Origin: a virus
Reading direction: 5' to 3' (one strand)
DNA: 25,778 nucleotides
Virus record (IMG/VR): IMGVR_UViG_3300020246_000082
Location: 1 to 25,778 of that record
In this document: positions 23,501 through 25,778 of the stretch, piece by piece
How positions within the stretch are numbered: the stretch's first letter is position 1
Layout: each line of letters opens with the position of its first letter
The notes under the pieces: generated by a model
Databases searched by the model: none
Told to the model about the DNA's origin: nothing
What the model saw: the letters and a program-made list of their open reading frames with translations, nothing else
Made by a program: the position numbers and the translations under genes

Positions 23501-25778
23501 TTTTAGACCAAGAGTTCCTGCTTACGATCCTTCAACTGCAGTATACAGTCCATTTGATCCTTGGAATAGAAATAATATTTTAGGCACTACAAGAACACTA
23601 ACACCAAACGAATCTTCTAAATTTAAGTTTAAACACTATCTTGCCAGAATGGACAAGTTAGTTCTTAAACCTAGCGATGGTATGGTATTGCTTCAAGGTG
23701 TAGATCAAGAAGTTCCTCAACCACCTGCTGATCAACCAGATGCTATGACGATAGCAACTATTGTTTGGCCACCATATACATTTGATGTTGAAGATGTACA
23801 AATATTCCTAGTTGATAATCGTAGATACACAATGCGTGACATTGGTGTAATTGAAGATAGAGTGCAACATCTAGAGAATGTTACAACACTATCTTTCTTA
23901 GAGCAAAAAATTGAGAATTTACAAATTAAAGATGCTGATGGACTTGATAGATTTAAGAGTGGATTCTTTGCAGACTCATTTAAGAGTAGAGATTTAACTG
24001 ATCCTGCATCACCTGTTGATATTGATATTAAAAAAGGCATGATGATGCCATTAAAAGATTTCAATTCAATAGATGTTAATCCAGTCCCATCATCAGAAGT
24101 TCCTCCTGAGCAATTAGATAATGAAGTAGACTATGCTTTATTAGATGAGAATACTCAGAAAACTGGTAGAATGGTTTCTCTTAAGTATGAAGAAGTACCA
24201 ATGGTTGAACAAACTTTTGCTACTAGAGTAGAAAACTTAAACCCATTCTTAGTCCACGATTATACAGGTACATTAAAATTAAATCCTACAAGTGATAACT
24301 GGATTAATACTGTAAACACAACAGGAGTAACAAAGACTAAAACCATTAAGAGACAAAATGTAGATACTAGAGTTAGTCTAACAGAAATAAATGGTGGATT
24401 TGGTGAAGATGCATTATCATTAACTTCTAGAGATAGTGTTCAAAAAGTTGAAAGAGATGATATTACATCAGAAAATACTTTTATAGAAAGTGAGACATTT
24501 GATCCTTTCATAAGATCAAGAAATATAGAATATAGAGCAAGTGGATTAAGACCAAACTCTAGATATTATCAATTCTTTGATGATCTAGGAAATGTAGATG
24601 TTGTCCCTAAAATTATAGGTGTCGATAATGTTGTTGGTGCATTTTCTGTTGGAGAAACAATTACAGCATTAGTTAATGGTGAGACATATCGTTTTAGACT
24701 TTGTAGACCAGATCATAAAAAAGGACCTTTCGCTGCTCCTACAAAAACATATCAAACAAATCCTTTAGATATAAACGAGACATTACCTACAGCATATTCA
24801 CAGGGTTCTACTGTAATTAATATTGATACTGCAGCACTTGCTCAATCAGCACAAGGAGACTTCTTTGGTTTCCTTCCTGTAGGAACTGTGGTGGCAGGAC
24901 AGACTAGTGGTGCACAGGCAACAATTAGAAATCTAACATTAAATTCAGATGGATTTGGTGATTTAATTGCTGCCATGTGGATTAGAGATCCATATTCAAC
25001 ACCAGAACCACTTGCAAAAATTAGATCTGGTGAGAGAGAAGTTAAGGTTACTACTGATAATAATAACTTAGAAGATATTAGAGGTGGAACAACTATATCA
25101 GATGCAACTGCTATATTTTCTGCAACAGGAACTACAAGAGTCATACAAACTGATGTAAGTGTAACAACATTAGAGACTACAACAATACAAAGAGATGTAA
25201 CTATTACATTTACTAATAGAACAACTCCACCACCTCCACCACCTCCTGCACCTGTTATAATCAGACAAGAGGTAGTAGTAGAAGCTCCACAAAGAGGAAG
25301 AAGAAGTCGTTGGAGAAGAAGGAATAGATGGAGGAGAAGATTACGAAGGAGAAGGAGAAGAGGAAGAAGAGGAAGGAGAGGTGGAAGAGATCCCTTGGCA
25401 CAATCATTCAGAGTGGGTGAGGAAGGAGCATATGTAACATCAGTTGACATATTCTTCGCTGAGGTTGAAGATCCAGCTGTGCCTTGGTGGGTAGAAATAA
25501 GAACAATGGAAGTGGGATTACCAACAGAACAATTGGTATCTCCTGATGCTAGAGTTGATTTAGATGCTAGTGAAGCATTAGTTTCTTCTGATGCATCAGT
25601 TCCAACTAATATTGCATTCCCATGTCCAATATACTTAGAACCTGATACAGAATACTGTTTTGTTGTAGGATCACCTTTCAACACATACGAAGTATTTACA
25701 GCAGAGATGGGTCAGACTGCTCTGAACGCACAGCAGTTACCTGCAGCAGCAGGAAATGTTTATAGTAACCAGTTCTCA
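20538..25778 (+). CDS. DUF4815-type structural protein, open at right edge
   Basis: The frame starts at ATG 20538 (four bases after gp8) and stays open to the last base: 1747 codons, no stop, so the gene is partial at its 3' end. The N-terminus reads SPYYDDFDRTKNFHRVLF, KPGFPVQARELTTMQSIL and FGSHIFKEGSVV, the signature of DUF4815 tail or baseplate proteins found after gp8 in marine T4-like phages. The middle is beta-rich, with VKISPGTAYVRGYEF near residue 351. The final conserved part starts DPLAQSF (about 1618) and runs through VTSVDIFF and WWVEIRT. Between them are seven prolines (residues 1564-1570) and a 32-residue segment with 22 arginines (1586-1617). Inferred role: outer baseplate or host-contact component. 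The arginine segment is the unusual part. Confidence 0.85.
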   Translation, partial: MPQQTNLNISPYYDDFDRTKNFHRVLFKPGFPVQARELTTMQSILQNQVEQFGSHIFKEGSVVVPGGITFDPEYFAVQLDGTHLGTDVEVYLGALKGKKIKGQSSGVVAKVINCITASESNNNNPTIYVKYISPGPSGSFDFFDNSELLILEDSVTYGNTTLNLGSSIASTITVDACLTGSAASIASGVYFVRGSFVRVNEQTLILDQYTNDSTYRVGLQVVETEVAAKEDNSLYDNAKGFSNFAAPGADRLKIELILAKKPITDFDDTDFIEVVRVREGTIEKENNNNSQYNLILDYLAKRTHDESGDYALKPFIVDVQESLNDRQGSGGVYFENEITREGREPNDDITAVKISPGTAYVRGYEFSTQGEIIDCPKARFLTEEFIEQSFTFRLGNKLIVQDVNGNPTQGSTIDLQSGISSSVIGSAKVYNFALSDAKYKDNSTEFDLHLFDVQLFNNIELNEYATWPRSITIEGGESGARGIAVTAGTASSSITVQNVSGRFLDGEQIIFTNDYNLTRSALKVNRYDINNVENLSQTGFYAKKKLFNVLPVGFDKTDPVEIATNGTVTCPGKTFEVFKPNQIITYTVPAASLPSRNVVTEVAADGSTMKLAALTSVPQIYNGALPSSTYTGAIFLGQQQLSKEDNSGLYLPLPKAPIGEVDLTDAELLLSDQVTNESTDANGVLVVNTSALSLNDVTFVAFDQERYQVTYSDGTIATIDDSQVVITSDTLTINNLQFSETGIEVNVTVVKSNIRSKVKEFKKSQSVTITRSSNAASGSNSNISLNDGLTNSALYGLRVQDADISLNCPDAVNVVCIYESLDANAPIFDKLAFTSTDPIFQNAIVGENIIGETSNAVARIVEVDAGNSNISIVYQTLDKFTLLENLTFSESNSTAVLQNIINGKFKDITDSYLLDKGQKEQYYGYSFISRLNDNYIPTKQITVIFDKYDIPSTDTGDVFTVASYDPERFTKDVPEIGIGLKRATDTLDFRPRVPAYDPSTAVYSPFDPWNRNNILGTTRTLTPNESSKFKFKHYLARMDKLVLKPSDGMVLLQGVDQEVPQPPADQPDAMTIATIVWPPYTFDVEDVQIFLVDNRRYTMRDIGVIEDRVQHLENVTTLSFLEQKIENLQIKDADGLDRFKSGFFADSFKSRDLTDPASPVDIDIKKGMMMPLKDFNSIDVNPVPSSEVPPEQLDNEVDYALLDENTQKTGRMVSLKYEEVPMVEQTFATRVENLNPFLVHDYTGTLKLNPTSDNWINTVNTTGVTKTKTIKRQNVDTRVSLTEINGGFGEDALSLTSRDSVQKVERDDITSENTFIESETFDPFIRSRNIEYRASGLRPNSRYYQFFDDLGNVDVVPKIIGVDNVVGAFSVGETITALVNGETYRFRLCRPDHKKGPFAAPTKTYQTNPLDINETLPTAYSQGSTVINIDTAALAQSAQGDFFGFLPVGTVVAGQTSGAQATIRNLTLNSDGFGDLIAAMWIRDPYSTPEPLAKIRSGEREVKVTTDNNNLEDIRGGTTISDATAIFSATGTTRVIQTDVSVTTLETTTIQRDVTITFTNRTTPPPPPPPAPVIIRQEVVVEAPQRGRRSRWRRRNRWRRRLRRRRRRGRRGRRGGRDPLAQSFRVGEEGAYVTSVDIFFAEVEDPAVPWWVEIRTMEVGLPTEQLVSPDARVDLDASEALVSSDASVPTNIAFPCPIYLEPDTEYCFVVGSPFNTYEVFTAEMGQTALNAQQLPAAAGNVYSNQFS
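25293..25388 (+). repeat. purine-rich tract encoding 22 Arg in 32 codons
   Basis: Almost every base on the + strand here is A or G, made from AGA, AGG and GGA codons, with only a few T or C (CGT, two TGG, one TTA, CGA). It contains many GGAGG/AGGAG-like strings that resemble Shine-Dalgarno sites. The encoded segment has 22 Arg, 5 Gly and 2 Trp with single S, N and L, and no acidic residue. A seven-proline run lies 46 bases upstream (25227-25247). Simple-sequence expansion is a likely origin. Confidence 0.8.

Noticed and set aside
24842-25684. 280-codon open frame on the minus strand
   Set aside because: It lies antisense to the DUF4815 gene; its leucine-rich part is the mirror image of the arginine tract. 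The plus-strand frame has clear family motifs on both sides.

Overview
The window looks like part of a large tailed-phage genome of the T4-like marine myovirus type (cyanophage or pelagic-bacterium phage). The DNA is AT-rich, every supported gene is on the + strand, and genes overlap or nearly touch. The right-hand 22 kb carries the T4-like baseplate-wedge genes in the expected order: gp25, gp6, a giant protein in the gp7 slot, gp8, then a DUF4815-type structural protein. Identifications come from reading conserved motifs by eye; no database search was possible.

Layout. (1) Positions 1-617 are a non-coding AT-rich leader. It holds six copies of the hexamer CTCACA/TGTGAG, direct repeats, a dyad overlapping a -35 box, and at least one sigma70-like promoter with an extended -10. 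(2) Positions 618-2127 are four overlapping small genes: a GTG-started AbrB-like small protein, a 61-aa phage hypothetical, and two tandem paralogous 2OG-Fe(II) oxygenase-like proteins. (3) Positions 2128-3334 are a second unit behind a near-consensus sigma70 promoter: a GT-A glycosyltransferase-like protein, a 38-aa basic microprotein coupled by TAATG, and an 89-aa DUF2997-like protein. (4) From 3354 the late structural block starts at a perfect TATAAATA late promoter: gp25, gp6, the 4403-aa gene (half of the window) and gp8. gp8 has its own TATAAATA, which overlaps the stop codon of the giant gene. The last gene is open at the right edge.

How the genes work together. gp25, gp6, the gp7-position protein and gp8 should build the baseplate wedges and, with the DUF4815 protein, the host-facing tail tip. 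The giant protein has a gp7-like N-terminus, a YHYH domain in the middle, many scattered glycine/tyrosine beta modules, a five-unit imperfect repeat array and a C-terminal adhesin-like module. This suggests a wedge protein that has taken on surface-adhesin or fibre functions. The upstream oxygenases and glycosyltransferase could modify virion or host molecules, but their substrates cannot be read from the sequence.

Best leads: the modular 4403-aa protein and its repeats; the 32-residue segment with 22 arginines, encoded by a nearly pure purine tract behind a seven-proline hinge in the last gene; the CTCACA cluster in the leader; and the pair of promoters sharing a 12-mer. Two genes that are easy to miss (618-782 and 2935-3051) and three start-site issues (1537, 3065, 3375/3387) are also recorded.
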